The notes under the pieces are model-generated. The model was not told the DNA's origin. It did no database searches and saw only the letters and a program-made list of their open reading frames with translations. This document shows positions 53,117-62,312 of a DNA stretch of 64,000 nt, in pieces (within the stretch, counting starts at the first letter, position 1; every line of letters starts with the position of its first letter). The position numbers and the translations under genes were made by a program. Source of the stretch: Gammaproteobacteria bacterium (GTDB lineage: Bacteria; Pseudomonadota; Gammaproteobacteria; JAJFKG01); NCBI GenBank assembly GCA_021773335.1, contig JAJFKG010000005.1, positions 186,001-250,000 on the forward strand. The letters run 5' to 3'.

Positions 53117-55177
53117 TCAACTTTCCAAATATTCAGCCAACTTATTGATAGTTGGGTATCTAAACAAATCTATAATTTTTATTTCTTTATCAAAGCACTC
53201 CTTTAATTTATAACATACTTGTACAGTTAGTAAGGAATTACCACCTATTTCAAAAAAATTTCTATCCGCATCAATTTGTTTTACGTGTAAAACAGATTCC
53301 CAAACTTGAGAAATTACTGAAACAGCGTTATTAGTCAACCTTGCATTTTTTTCACTATTACCGGAAACGAAGTCGTCATCAACAGGTGTGGGCAGTGCAC
53401 TTTTATCTAATTTGCCAGTGGCTGAAACTGAAAATCTATCGACTTGTATAAACAATGCGGGCAGCATATAATTTGGCAAAAGTGGCCTTAGATAACTTAG
53501 CATTTTCTCTGGCTCATACTTTGTCTTATCGATTAATTTCACATATGCAATAAGTTTTTTATTACCTGATTTGTCAGCATACGGCATTACCACCGATTGA
53601 GAAACCATATCACACATATCTAGAGCAATTTCTATCTCTGATAATTCAATTCTCATCCCATTGATTTTTACTTGGTTATCTATGCGCCCTAGGAATTGAA
53701 TATTACCGTCAGGCAAGTAAGATACGACATCACCAGTTTTATATAAAATTTCACTCTCTATTTCAGGAAATGGATTTTTTATAAAACTACGCTTTGTTAT
53801 TTCAGGTTGACCCAGATAACCTTTTCCAACACATAGCCCTCCGATATACAATTCGCCAGCCTCACCATATCCACATAACTGTTGATCACTATCAAGCACT
53901 AAGCAGTATACATTATCAATGGGCCTACCAATTGGGAGACAATCTATTCTTCCTGGTGGGATATCATAGAATATTACACCAATTGATGTTTCAGTTGGCC
54001 CATAAGCATTTGTGAAATTTGTTTCAGGCATAAAATTTCTTACTTGGTTAATCACATCACTATTTATAGCTTCCCCACCTACAAAAATTTGCCTTAAACT
54101 ACTCAATTTGTATTTATTATCAGTATGTATCTGAATGTGCTTAACAAAATGATCCAGTACTGTGGGTACAAAATCAGTAATAGTGACTTGATATTTATCA
54201 ATTAACTCCACTAACTTTGAAAAATCGCTACGCTGATAATCATCTAGCATCACAACACTACCACCATTAATTAGCGGCCAAAAAAACTGCCAAAATGAAG
54301 AGTCGTAAACATGCTTAGTAGTCTGCAGAACGACGTCTGCAGTATAAAACTTATATTTTTTGTTCATGTAGATTAGGCGATTTGTGATACCTTTATGCAA
54401 GTTTATTGCCCCTTTGGGCACCCCTGTTGATCCTGATGTAAACATCACATAGATTTCATCATCTGGCTCAGAGCACATATCTCTGTGTTGCTCAACATTG
54501 CCAAGCTCATTTATATTAATTTGATAATAGTCAACAGTAGACTCAAAATTTTCAGTAACACTTTGATTAACGAGCACAGTATAACAATTTAGTTTTTTAA
54601 TTATTTCAGAGCATCTTTTTTGAGGCCAAGCTTCATCAATAGGTACATAAACAGTGCCTAGTTTAAGTGACGTCAATATCGCTATCACTACTTCTAAGCA
54701 CGAACCCATTAGTATAGGTAGGTAGTCGCCTTTTTTCAGCCCTTTTCTCTTTAAAATACCGCACAGGAAATTGGCCTTATTATTTAATTCTAAATAAGTA
54801 AGTCGCTCACTGCCAAAATAAATAGCTATCTTATTTGGATTTTCATTCACTTGTTTTATAAATAGTTGCAAAATAATACCTGGCTGATACATATTAGTGG
54901 TAAGGCAGCTGTAGGCAGCAGAAAATGTTTTTTTCTTTTCATCATCGCTTAGGAGTTCATTTACCGAAGAACTATCAAGCTTATTGTTTTTTGATTCTAA
55001 AGAAACTTCTTGCCTTAAGTAATTTATAATATCCTTTTTATGCGCCTTCATGAAGGAACGAATTTCAGAAGTAAGAAGCTCCTTGCTCGCACTACAAAGT
55101 AAACGTTCACCCTCTTCCACCCATATTTCAGCTTGATTTTCCGTTAAATATCTCAGCAACTCTGGCACTTTATTCAT
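53117..55177 (-). CDS. NRPS: TubC docking - adenylation - thiolation (no C, no TE)
   Basis: 686 aa. Residues 1-55 resemble the TubC N-terminal docking domain (LLRYLTENQAEIWVEEGERL...). The adenylation domain spans about residues 105-605: A3 YVMFTSGSTGVPKGAI, A5 NAYGPTETSIG, A7 LYKTGDVVSYL, A8 GRIDNQVKINGMRIELSEIE, A10 SATGKLDKSALP. The carrier domain has phosphopantetheine Ser648 (NFFEIGGNSLL). Aligning with GrsA, I read the pocket residues as D-S-W-D-I-V-A-I-G; I cannot assign a substrate, but Asp at the 278 position is often seen with basic side chains. There is no condensation or release domain. Its start overlaps the previous stop as TAATG. It is the last assembly-line gene in transcription order. 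Confidence 0.93.
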   Translation of the reverse strand: MNKVPELLRYLTENQAEIWVEEGERLLCSASKELLTSEIRSFMKAHKKDIINYLRQEVSLESKNNKLDSSSVNELLSDDEKKKTFSAAYSCLTTNMYQPGIILQLFIKQVNENPNKIAIYFGSERLTYLELNNKANFLCGILKRKGLKKGDYLPILMGSCLEVVIAILTSLKLGTVYVPIDEAWPQKRCSEIIKKLNCYTVLVNQSVTENFESTVDYYQININELGNVEQHRDMCSEPDDEIYVMFTSGSTGVPKGAINLHKGITNRLIYMNKKYKFYTADVVLQTTKHVYDSSFWQFFWPLINGGSVVMLDDYQRSDFSKLVELIDKYQVTITDFVPTVLDHFVKHIQIHTDNKYKLSSLRQIFVGGEAINSDVINQVRNFMPETNFTNAYGPTETSIGVIFYDIPPGRIDCLPIGRPIDNVYCLVLDSDQQLCGYGEAGELYIGGLCVGKGYLGQPEITKRSFIKNPFPEIESEILYKTGDVVSYLPDGNIQFLGRIDNQVKINGMRIELSEIEIALDMCDMVSQSVVMPYADKSGNKKLIAYVKLIDKTKYEPEKMLSYLRPLLPNYMLPALFIQVDRFSVSATGKLDKSALPTPVDDDFVSGNSEKNARLTNNAVSVISQVWESVLHVKQIDADRNFFEIGGNSLLTVQVCYKLKECFDKEIKIIDLFRYPTINKLAEYLES

Positions 55178-58100
55178 TACACTATAACCATCTCTTGTTT
55201 GTGTTCTTTATAGACAAGCTTTTCTTGTATCCCTTGTGCTAACATCGCAATAGTTGGCATTTCATAAAGCATCCGCAAGGGCAGCTTAAGACCAAATTTA
55301 TCCGCAACTGCTCGAATCACAAATACCGCTAAAAATGAATGTCCACCCAGTTGAAAAAAATCATCGTGAACGCTAATTACTTTGACTTTAAGTTTATCCG
55401 ACCAGATTTTATAAATCACCTTTTCAATCTCACCCGATGGTGGGACGCATAATTCAGAGTGACAAGGCTTGTTATCATGGACGATATTAGTTAAAGTCTG
55501 CCTATCAATTTTATCACTAGCTAACCTTGGCATATGATCTAACTGAACGTATTCATTAGGACACAAATAAACAGGCAGTATTTTTTTGGCATGCTTATGT
55601 AAAATATTATCTGTGAGCATATAACCATCTTGCAAATCTGACACATAATAAGCCACCAGCTTGTCAGCATCAGCTATCTTCTTTTTGACTACAACGACTG
55701 ATGAAACGCCTTGAAAGCTAGCAATAACTTTTTCAACTTCTTCGAGATTAACACGAAAACCGTTAAGCTTAACTTGTTTATCTTCTCTACCAATAAACTC
55801 AATTTCACCATTTAAGGCATAGCGACATATATCACCAGTTTTATAAAGATAATCATTTGGCTTGGCACTAAACGGATTCAGTACAAAATGTTCCTTTTCA
55901 AGACGCTTCTCTCGCAAGTAACCAAGCGACACACCATCCCCACCTAAGTACAATTCGCCAGCAACACCAACTGGCTGCAACAGTAATTGTTGATTTAGAA
56001 CATATGCCTGCATATTTGGAATAGGTGTACCAATGCTGACGTTGCCAGTAGAATCTCTCTCAACGAGTTTATAGACTGCATAGATAGTACATTCGCTAGG
56101 CCCATAAAGATTATATAATTTGCTGATACCTGAGTTATTATAAACATCGTTAGCTAACTCTCTAGTAAGCACTTCGCCAGCCAGGTTTACCGTCACCACT
56201 GATTTAGGTAACGTCTTAATAGCTTTGAGTAAATTTGCCACCACTGATGGTACAGTATTAATTAGAGTTATACCTCTGTCCTTCCACTGATTATAGTCAA
56301 GTAAATTTTCAACTATAATAACAGTTCCGCCGGCACATAGTGGCAAAAACATCTCAAAGATAGATATATCAAAACAGTGATGCGAACTAGCGAGTGTACG
56401 CAATAACTCTTTTTTAGAATAGGTGCTTATTCCCCAAGTTAAAAAAGCTATGACACTTTCTTGGGAAATCAGAACAATCTTGGACTTACCACCAGAACCA
56501 GAGGTTGCAATAGCGTAAGCATAGTCGCCTGCCTGATTATAATTATTAGCGGTTCCTTCACTTAGATTATATTGATCAAGATTAAGAATAATGGCGTCTG
56601 ATTTCATGCCTTTAAATTTTATACTCATTTCCTCATCAACTACTATATATGATGAGTCACTATCAGAAATTACACTGGATAAAGCATTCGGTAAATAAGC
56701 CTCGTTTAATGAAAGAAAGGCCCCACCCGCCTTCTGGATTGCAAGCAAAACTACCGGCAAATCAACTGTTCTTGACATACACACGGCAACAATTTGATTT
56801 TTCTTCAAGCCTGACTCAAGCAAAATGTGGGCAAAGTTATTTGCTCTACTTATTAGCTGTTTATAAGTAAGTTTATCAGCACCGTCTTCAACAGCTGTTG
56901 CGTTAGGAGCAGGTAAGGCCTGTTGTTCGATTAATGAAATGGCCGGCTTAGTTCGGTTGTAGTAACTACTCGTAACTAGGCGTTGCAAACCATCATCTAA
57001 CTCACTAAGAGTAAGCATGGGAAGCTTTGTAATAGGCAAGCTTGGATTTCTAATTGCATTTTTTAACAGCAACTTGAGATGATCAATTAGACGCACTATA
57101 GTTTCATTAGTAAAAATTTCAGTACTGTATTCAATTGCACCAGCAAATCTGTCTTTTGATTCCCACATGTTAAGCATTAAGTCGAAACGTGCTTTACCAC
57201 TATTAACCTTATAAAACATAATCGTTTTCTTTTGGTTTTTACGCAATGATAAATCAGTAAATTGATAGTATAACTGACTATACGGGAGAATATTCGTTTC
57301 ACGCTGTGGGTTTAGCTTTTCCACAATAAACTCATAAGGAAGAACGCTATTCGCATAGGCATTTAAGGAGTCGTTGCGCACCTCTTTTACTAACTCAGAA
57401 AACGTTGTATTCTTATTTAGCTTAGCACGCATTATCAAAATATTGATGAAACAACCTGGAACCTCTTCAGTGCCGGGCAGAAATCTTGCTCCCATCGTTG
57501 AGCCAACGGTAAAATCGCCAGCACTGATGTACCTAAAAATTAGAGACATCCAAAGTGACAGAAAAAGTATTGCTGGTGTAACATTATTTTCTTGCAAAAA
57601 ACCTAACAAATAGACAACATCTTCTTTGTCAATTTCAAATAATTGTCTATCGCCTGAATGCAGCATAACTTTTGGTCTAGAAAAATCAGTTGGGAATGGA
57701 ACACGAGCCTTTGCACCTTTTAAGTAATTTAACCAATAATTCAACTGTTCATTGGCCTCATCCTTCTCCAGCCAATCACGCTGCCATAAAGCAAAATCAC
57801 GGTAGGTTAATTCAAGCGGTGGTAAGGTTACATGTTGTTTGTTTAACAGCTTTGTATATAACTCATCAAATTCTCTCAGCAAGATATTGATAGTCCACTT
57901 ATCAGTGATAATGTGGTGCATAACGACATATAGAACTGAACGCTGCTCTGAAAACCTCACCAAAACAGGCCTCAATAATGGAGGTTCCTCGAGAGAAAAC
58001 GGGATGCTTGCAACCATCTTCCCGTACTTCATAAGCAATCTTTCTTCATTTGTGTTATTAAGACTTTCTGCTTGCACTTGTTTTATTTTAACCAACACCT

Positions 58101-58347
58101 CCTCATGAATACATCTAACGCCTTCACAACCAGAAGGATGGTAACTGCTGCGAAATATGTCATGACGTTGGATTAACTCATTAAAGGCCCTTTCGATCAC
58201 TGAAATATCAACTGCTTCTGTAAACTCAATTGGCACTAAAATGTTATAAAATGCATTATTAGGTGTAAGCTGCTCCATGAACCATAGTCGTCGTTCAGAA
58301 AACGATAATATACAAGTCGTTAAATCATTTTTTTTTGCTACATTCAA
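55177..58347 (-). CDS. NRPS: condensation - adenylation - thiolation
   Basis: 1056 aa. The start is TTG 58347 in a TTGA overlap with the upstream stop, with AGGAG at good spacing. The condensation domain (about residues 10-440) begins LSFSERRLWFMEQL. Its active site is HHIITDKW (H145, D149), with Lys in place of the usual Gly. The adenylation domain covers about 470-960. A3 is degenerate (TSGSGGKSKIVLIS instead of TSGSTGxPKGV); A5 NLYGPSECTIY, A7 LYKTGDICRY, A8 GREDKQVKLNGFRVNLEEVE and the A10 Lys (ASDKIDRQ) are normal. Carrier Ser1004 is in FFQLGGHSFLA. By alignment to GrsA the pocket reads D-I-F-N-N-A-L-I-Y, close to the D-L-F-N-N-A-L-T-Y code I recall for alanine. Confidence 0.93.
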   Translation of the reverse strand: MNVAKKNDLTTCILSFSERRLWFMEQLTPNNAFYNILVPIEFTEAVDISVIERAFNELIQRHDIFRSSYHPSGCEGVRCIHEEVLVKIKQVQAESLNNTNEERLLMKYGKMVASIPFSLEEPPLLRPVLVRFSEQRSVLYVVMHHIITDKWTINILLREFDELYTKLLNKQHVTLPPLELTYRDFALWQRDWLEKDEANEQLNYWLNYLKGAKARVPFPTDFSRPKVMLHSGDRQLFEIDKEDVVYLLGFLQENNVTPAILFLSLWMSLIFRYISAGDFTVGSTMGARFLPGTEEVPGCFINILIMRAKLNKNTTFSELVKEVRNDSLNAYANSVLPYEFIVEKLNPQRETNILPYSQLYYQFTDLSLRKNQKKTIMFYKVNSGKARFDLMLNMWESKDRFAGAIEYSTEIFTNETIVRLIDHLKLLLKNAIRNPSLPITKLPMLTLSELDDGLQRLVTSSYYNRTKPAISLIEQQALPAPNATAVEDGADKLTYKQLISRANNFAHILLESGLKKNQIVAVCMSRTVDLPVVLLAIQKAGGAFLSLNEAYLPNALSSVISDSDSSYIVVDEEMSIKFKGMKSDAIILNLDQYNLSEGTANNYNQAGDYAYAIATSGSGGKSKIVLISQESVIAFLTWGISTYSKKELLRTLASSHHCFDISIFEMFLPLCAGGTVIIVENLLDYNQWKDRGITLINTVPSVVANLLKAIKTLPKSVVTVNLAGEVLTRELANDVYNNSGISKLYNLYGPSECTIYAVYKLVERDSTGNVSIGTPIPNMQAYVLNQQLLLQPVGVAGELYLGGDGVSLGYLREKRLEKEHFVLNPFSAKPNDYLYKTGDICRYALNGEIEFIGREDKQVKLNGFRVNLEEVEKVIASFQGVSSVVVVKKKIADADKLVAYYVSDLQDGYMLTDNILHKHAKKILPVYLCPNEYVQLDHMPRLASDKIDRQTLTNIVHDNKPCHSELCVPPSGEIEKVIYKIWSDKLKVKVISVHDDFFQLGGHSFLAVFVIRAVADKFGLKLPLRMLYEMPTIAMLAQGIQEKLVYKEHKQEMVIV

Positions 58348-59894
58348 GCCTCAACTCCTAATGCTTCCTCTTGAAATTTATTCTCAAGACATTTATTAGC
58401 TTCATTTTTTAACTCATTCAGGTAGTTTAACCCCTTTAAAACTTCCGCTTGGGGGATCCCAAAATCAATCAAGCAAGCAATTTCATCTACTCCAGCATCA
58501 ATTAATTTTTGTATCATAGGCTTGCAGCTCTTTGTAGTACCAAACAAAGAGGCTTGACTAAAATACCGATTAAATGAAAACTCAACTAGCTCTTCTTGAT
58601 TCTCATCAACCATCTTTTTCTTGGCAGATGATGCAAAGGGCTTAGAAAATTTCATATGTGAACGAAGATAATCGCAGAAAGGGCCTCGCACAGTATTTTT
58701 AACTGCATCATCATCCGCCCCTATAAAAGTATGAACCATCAAAGTGACATGTCCCTTACCTGAGTGATGCTGTGAATATGCGTGCTTGTACTCGCGAATA
58801 TTGTCTGCTAACAACTCAACGCTTTGCTCCATCATGCCTGTCAAAATATTATGGCCATTAATTCCAGCACTAACAAATGTCTCTTTAGTTTTTGAAGCCG
58901 TCAACCAAATCGGTAGTTCCTTTTGTACTGGTTCGGGATGCGCTTGCAAAGAAACACTATCACCTTTGCCGTTACGCAAGCTTATGCTCCCGCCACGCCA
59001 TAGCTCTTGTACGAGAGGTATTGACTGTTTTAACAGATTTCTTCTTTCTGCATAGTTATTTGGTGACAAGCAAAAATCATTAGGGTGAAATCCAGGAGCG
59101 AAGGAAATACCTACTCGACCACCCGAGATATTATCAACCACAGACCAGTTTTCAACAACCCTGATTGGATTATTTAGAGGCAAGACGACACTTCCCGCAC
59201 GCAACTTAATATTTTTTGTCACCATAGCCAATGCTGAGTGTAATATAGCTGGGTTAGGATAAAGACCTCCAAACTCATGAAAGTGACGTTCCGGGCACCA
59301 TACTGCAAGAAAATCATGCTTATCAGCAAATTCAGCTGCTTTGATAATAAAATCATACTTTTTACTTAACTCCATACGATCACTTCCAGAAAAAAAGAAA
59401 ATACTAAAATCAATCATCTTCTTTTTTCCACATGCTTCTATGGTTGGATCGTTAAATGAATCAAGCAAACCATCCCAATTATTCACACAGCTCAAATTTT
59501 CACTGAAAGTAGCTTCATTGTTTGCTTCATTACTTTCTTGAGCTTGAGATGGCTTATTACTTTCTTTTTTCGCTCCAGGAAACTTTTCTTTATTTGTAAG
59601 ATAGTTCTGGGCAAGCGTGGAAAATTTATTTGCATTTCTCTCAATATCAAAAAGTGTCTCACAGATTCCTCTTGGTGTTGGTTTTCGGAAAAATCGCTCT
59701 AATGGCACGCGCACATTGAAAATTTCGTGTAATTTATGATTGAGCTGTATAGCAGTTAACGATGACCCTCCCAAATGGAAAAAATTATCTCCAGGCTTAA
59801 TCACATCATTCCCCAACAAATCCTGCATTAGAGAGATAATAACTTGTTCGACATTGCCTATATGTTTTTTAATTTCAACTTTATCTTTACTCAC
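58344..59894 (-). CDS. Acyl carrier protein fused to luciferase-like FMN monooxygenase
   Basis: 516 aa with GTG start (59894) after AAGGAG. Residues about 15-85 are an ACP with the attachment Ser45 (NFFHLGGSSLTAIQL). A 60-residue Asn/Glu/Ser-rich linker follows. Residues about 155-490 are a luciferase-like monooxygenase of the secondary-metabolite type (MupA-like, TIGR04020 as I recall it). It has IDFSIFFFSGSDR, FADKHDFLAVWCPERHFHEFGG, YPNPAILHSALAMVTKNI and NISGGRVGISFAPGFHPNDF. These enzymes insert oxygen into a carrier-bound polyketide intermediate, usually as an internal PKS domain; here ACP plus oxygenase is a separate protein. Follows the KS protein (37 bases) and overlaps the C-A-T gene by 4 bases. 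Confidence 0.92.
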   Translation of the reverse strand: MSKDKVEIKKHIGNVEQVIISLMQDLLGNDVIKPGDNFFHLGGSSLTAIQLNHKLHEIFNVRVPLERFFRKPTPRGICETLFDIERNANKFSTLAQNYLTNKEKFPGAKKESNKPSQAQESNEANNEATFSENLSCVNNWDGLLDSFNDPTIEACGKKKMIDFSIFFFSGSDRMELSKKYDFIIKAAEFADKHDFLAVWCPERHFHEFGGLYPNPAILHSALAMVTKNIKLRAGSVVLPLNNPIRVVENWSVVDNISGGRVGISFAPGFHPNDFCLSPNNYAERRNLLKQSIPLVQELWRGGSISLRNGKGDSVSLQAHPEPVQKELPIWLTASKTKETFVSAGINGHNILTGMMEQSVELLADNIREYKHAYSQHHSGKGHVTLMVHTFIGADDDAVKNTVRGPFCDYLRSHMKFSKPFASSAKKKMVDENQEELVEFSFNRYFSQASLFGTTKSCKPMIQKLIDAGVDEIACLIDFGIPQAEVLKGLNYLNELKNEANKCLENKFQEEALGVEA

Positions 59895-59931
59895 TGTTTT
59901 CTCCTTATAAAAAAATCAAACTAATCTCTAA

Positions 59932-62289
59932 CTATGGAGCTGCAGAGATCCAATGCCGCTTTCTCTCAAAAGGTGAATTAGGCAGCGGAATTCTTTTAAA
60001 TTTAGCATGATCTACTGCAACCCAATTCAATTCCAAACCATATAACCACATCAACCCTTGAATCTCTGCCATTCTATATGAAAAATTCTTATTACTGACA
60101 TTCTGATAAAAATTCAAAAAACGCACCCCTGTGAGTTCTATCTTTTTTGCTTGTATATTTACTTGTGAGAGTTGCGGTACAATCCCCAAATCAACATTAT
60201 TACTGAGAATAAACTTTTCTTTTGCAAAATCAGCTTTGTCTTGTATCTGGCTAATCCAATAGTCCTTACTTAACAATAAATCCGACGTGTACAGAGCCTG
60301 GTTTTCAAGCAAAAGTAATTTGCACTCAGGTTTTTTAATATTAATTGTCGAAACCGATTTGTTCAAACCATATTTAAACAATATCAAATCTAATGCCGCA
60401 TCTAATCCAAATACGTTTGCAGCACATGCCGCAATAATCTCTCCCACACCATCCCCAAAAACCAAGTCAGGTTTCACGCCCCAAGCAGATAACAAACTTA
60501 ACAACATAAGACTTGTCAAACAGTTTATAACTTGCAAGTAAGCATCTGGCGAAAGATTCTGAAAATCAGAAACGTCTACTGTTGTATTATTACGAATACA
60601 TTGTAAAATATTTATCTCATATTTATTTATTAGATAGTCACAGCCTGCATCAATTATAGTTTTACAGTGCTTATAACCATCATAAAAAAGTTTAATTATT
60701 GATATATCCACAGTAAAACTTTCAGCAAAATAATAGGCAACCCTACCGTGCTTTTTCTTCCACCTAAATGTTGCAAAACTATCTTGATTTTCAGCAAAAG
60801 AAGTATAGTCTTTGCACAAAACTAATCGTCTATAGGGATAAAATTCCCTCGCCTGTTTTAGGGTCTTAGCAACATCAGAAACATTAATCTGGGGATTCTT
60901 TTTGATATAATTTTTTATTATATCAGTATGGCGGTCCAGGCTATCCGCACTCCTCGCGGAAAGCAAAATAGCTTCCCAAGAACAAACGTTTTTTTCATCA
61001 TTGGCTTCAACATACTCCTCAAGGACCATATGGGCATTTGTACCACCAAGACCAAACGAGCTAACCCCAGCTCTTCGCGGCAATGCTTTTGTATTCCATG
61101 GAGTTATTGCATAATTAATATAGAGTTTTTTCTCGTTCAAGCTCACATTTTCATTTAATTTTGAAAAGTTCAAGCTCGCTGGAATTACTTTTTTTCTTAG
61201 TGATAAAACGGTTTTGATAAAACCAGCAATGCCAGCCCCAGAATCTAGGTGCCCTATATTTGTTTTAACAGACCCAATTGCACAAGGATTATTTTCCTTA
61301 CGTTTACCATAAGTCTCGTTTATCCCTTCTAACTCGATCACATCGCCAAGCAAAGTCCCAGTACCATGAGCCTCTAAATAGGTAACATCATCTGCGCTTA
61401 AATTTGCATTCGCAAGTGCTTTTTTTACCACTCCTACTTGGCCTGAAACTGATGGCGCAGTAAAACCAACTTTATCATTGCCGTCATTACTCACAGCCGT
61501 ACCTTTAATCACAGCATATATTGTGTCTTTATGTTCTTGTGCCTCGGTTAACCGCTTTAAAATTACAACACCCCCACCTTCTCCTCTTACAATCCCATCC
61601 GAAGTGTTATCAAAGGCACGACAGTGCCCATCTGAAGAATAAATCCCGCCTTGTATATGTTTATAACCTGCTATTTGCGGAAAGGTTAAAGACATTGCAC
61701 CAGCAACCACCAAATCACATTCACTCCGTAATAACGCTTGTACTCCTTCGTGAATACACACTAAGCCGGTTGAGCACGCGGACTGTATAGTGAGGCTTTT
61801 TCCAGTTAGGCCAAGCCGGTAAGATATATTGAGAGCAGCATAATCCTTATTATTACCTAAGCGTACTTGCAAGTTTCCTAACGACTCTTGCAACTGCTTA
61901 TTGGGCAATATATGTCGATTAAAGTATTCGGTATTTCCAACGCCAACAAAAACTCCAACATTCTCACATTTTGAGTGACCGAGATAGCCTGCCTGTTCCA
62001 GTGCCTCATACGCACATTCCAAAAGCAGACGCTGCTGTGGATCCATTAGCTCTGCCTCTTTCGGCGTTAGTCCAAAAAATTCTGCGTCAAACATATCGAT
62101 ATGTTTGACAATTCCTTTCACTGGCACATAATTATGATTTGACAAATCTTCAGGGGAAACTCCTGCTATAATTAGCTCTTCTTTAGAAAAATGGCTCGTT
62201 TTTTCAGCACCCTCGATCAAATTATTCCAAAACTCATCAATCGTTTGCGCACCAGGCACCCTTAAACTCAAACCAATAATAGCTACCAA
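59932..62289 (-). CDS. Type I PKS: ketosynthase with a decayed, inactive acyltransferase
   Basis: 785 aa. The start is TTG 62289: the in-frame TAG five codons upstream leaves no alternative, and AGGGAG lies 8 bases before it. The ketosynthase spans residues 1-425 with Cys172 (IQSACSTGLV), His308 (EAHGTGT) and His347 (KTNIGHLDSGAG), all intact. Residues about 510-745 are what remains of an acyltransferase: PDLVFGDGVGEIIAACAANVFGLDAALDLI (in part GDGVGEIIAACA) is the GHSxG segment with the catalytic Ser replaced by Gly614 and His by Asp613. The FPGQG start is lost (RVAYYFAESF). About 100 residues that should carry the HAFHS histidine are missing. The post-AT linker ending IPLPNSPFERKRHWI is well kept. 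There is no ACP; that is on the next protein. Confidence 0.93.
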   Translation of the reverse strand: MVAIIGLSLRVPGAQTIDEFWNNLIEGAEKTSHFSKEELIIAGVSPEDLSNHNYVPVKGIVKHIDMFDAEFFGLTPKEAELMDPQQRLLLECAYEALEQAGYLGHSKCENVGVFVGVGNTEYFNRHILPNKQLQESLGNLQVRLGNNKDYAALNISYRLGLTGKSLTIQSACSTGLVCIHEGVQALLRSECDLVVAGAMSLTFPQIAGYKHIQGGIYSSDGHCRAFDNTSDGIVRGEGGGVVILKRLTEAQEHKDTIYAVIKGTAVSNDGNDKVGFTAPSVSGQVGVVKKALANANLSADDVTYLEAHGTGTLLGDVIELEGINETYGKRKENNPCAIGSVKTNIGHLDSGAGIAGFIKTVLSLRKKVIPASLNFSKLNENVSLNEKKLYINYAITPWNTKALPRRAGVSSFGLGGTNAHMVLEEYVEANDEKNVCSWEAILLSARSADSLDRHTDIIKNYIKKNPQINVSDVAKTLKQAREFYPYRRLVLCKDYTSFAENQDSFATFRWKKKHGRVAYYFAESFTVDISIIKLFYDGYKHCKTIIDAGCDYLINKYEINILQCIRNNTTVDVSDFQNLSPDAYLQVINCLTSLMLLSLLSAWGVKPDLVFGDGVGEIIAACAANVFGLDAALDLILFKYGLNKSVSTINIKKPECKLLLLENQALYTSDLLLSKDYWISQIQDKADFAKEKFILSNNVDLGIVPQLSQVNIQAKKIELTGVRFLNFYQNVSNKNFSYRMAEIQGLMWLYGLELNWVAVDHAKFKRIPLPNSPFERKRHWISAAP

Positions 62290-62312
62290 AACGACAACTC
62301 CCTATGCTAAAA

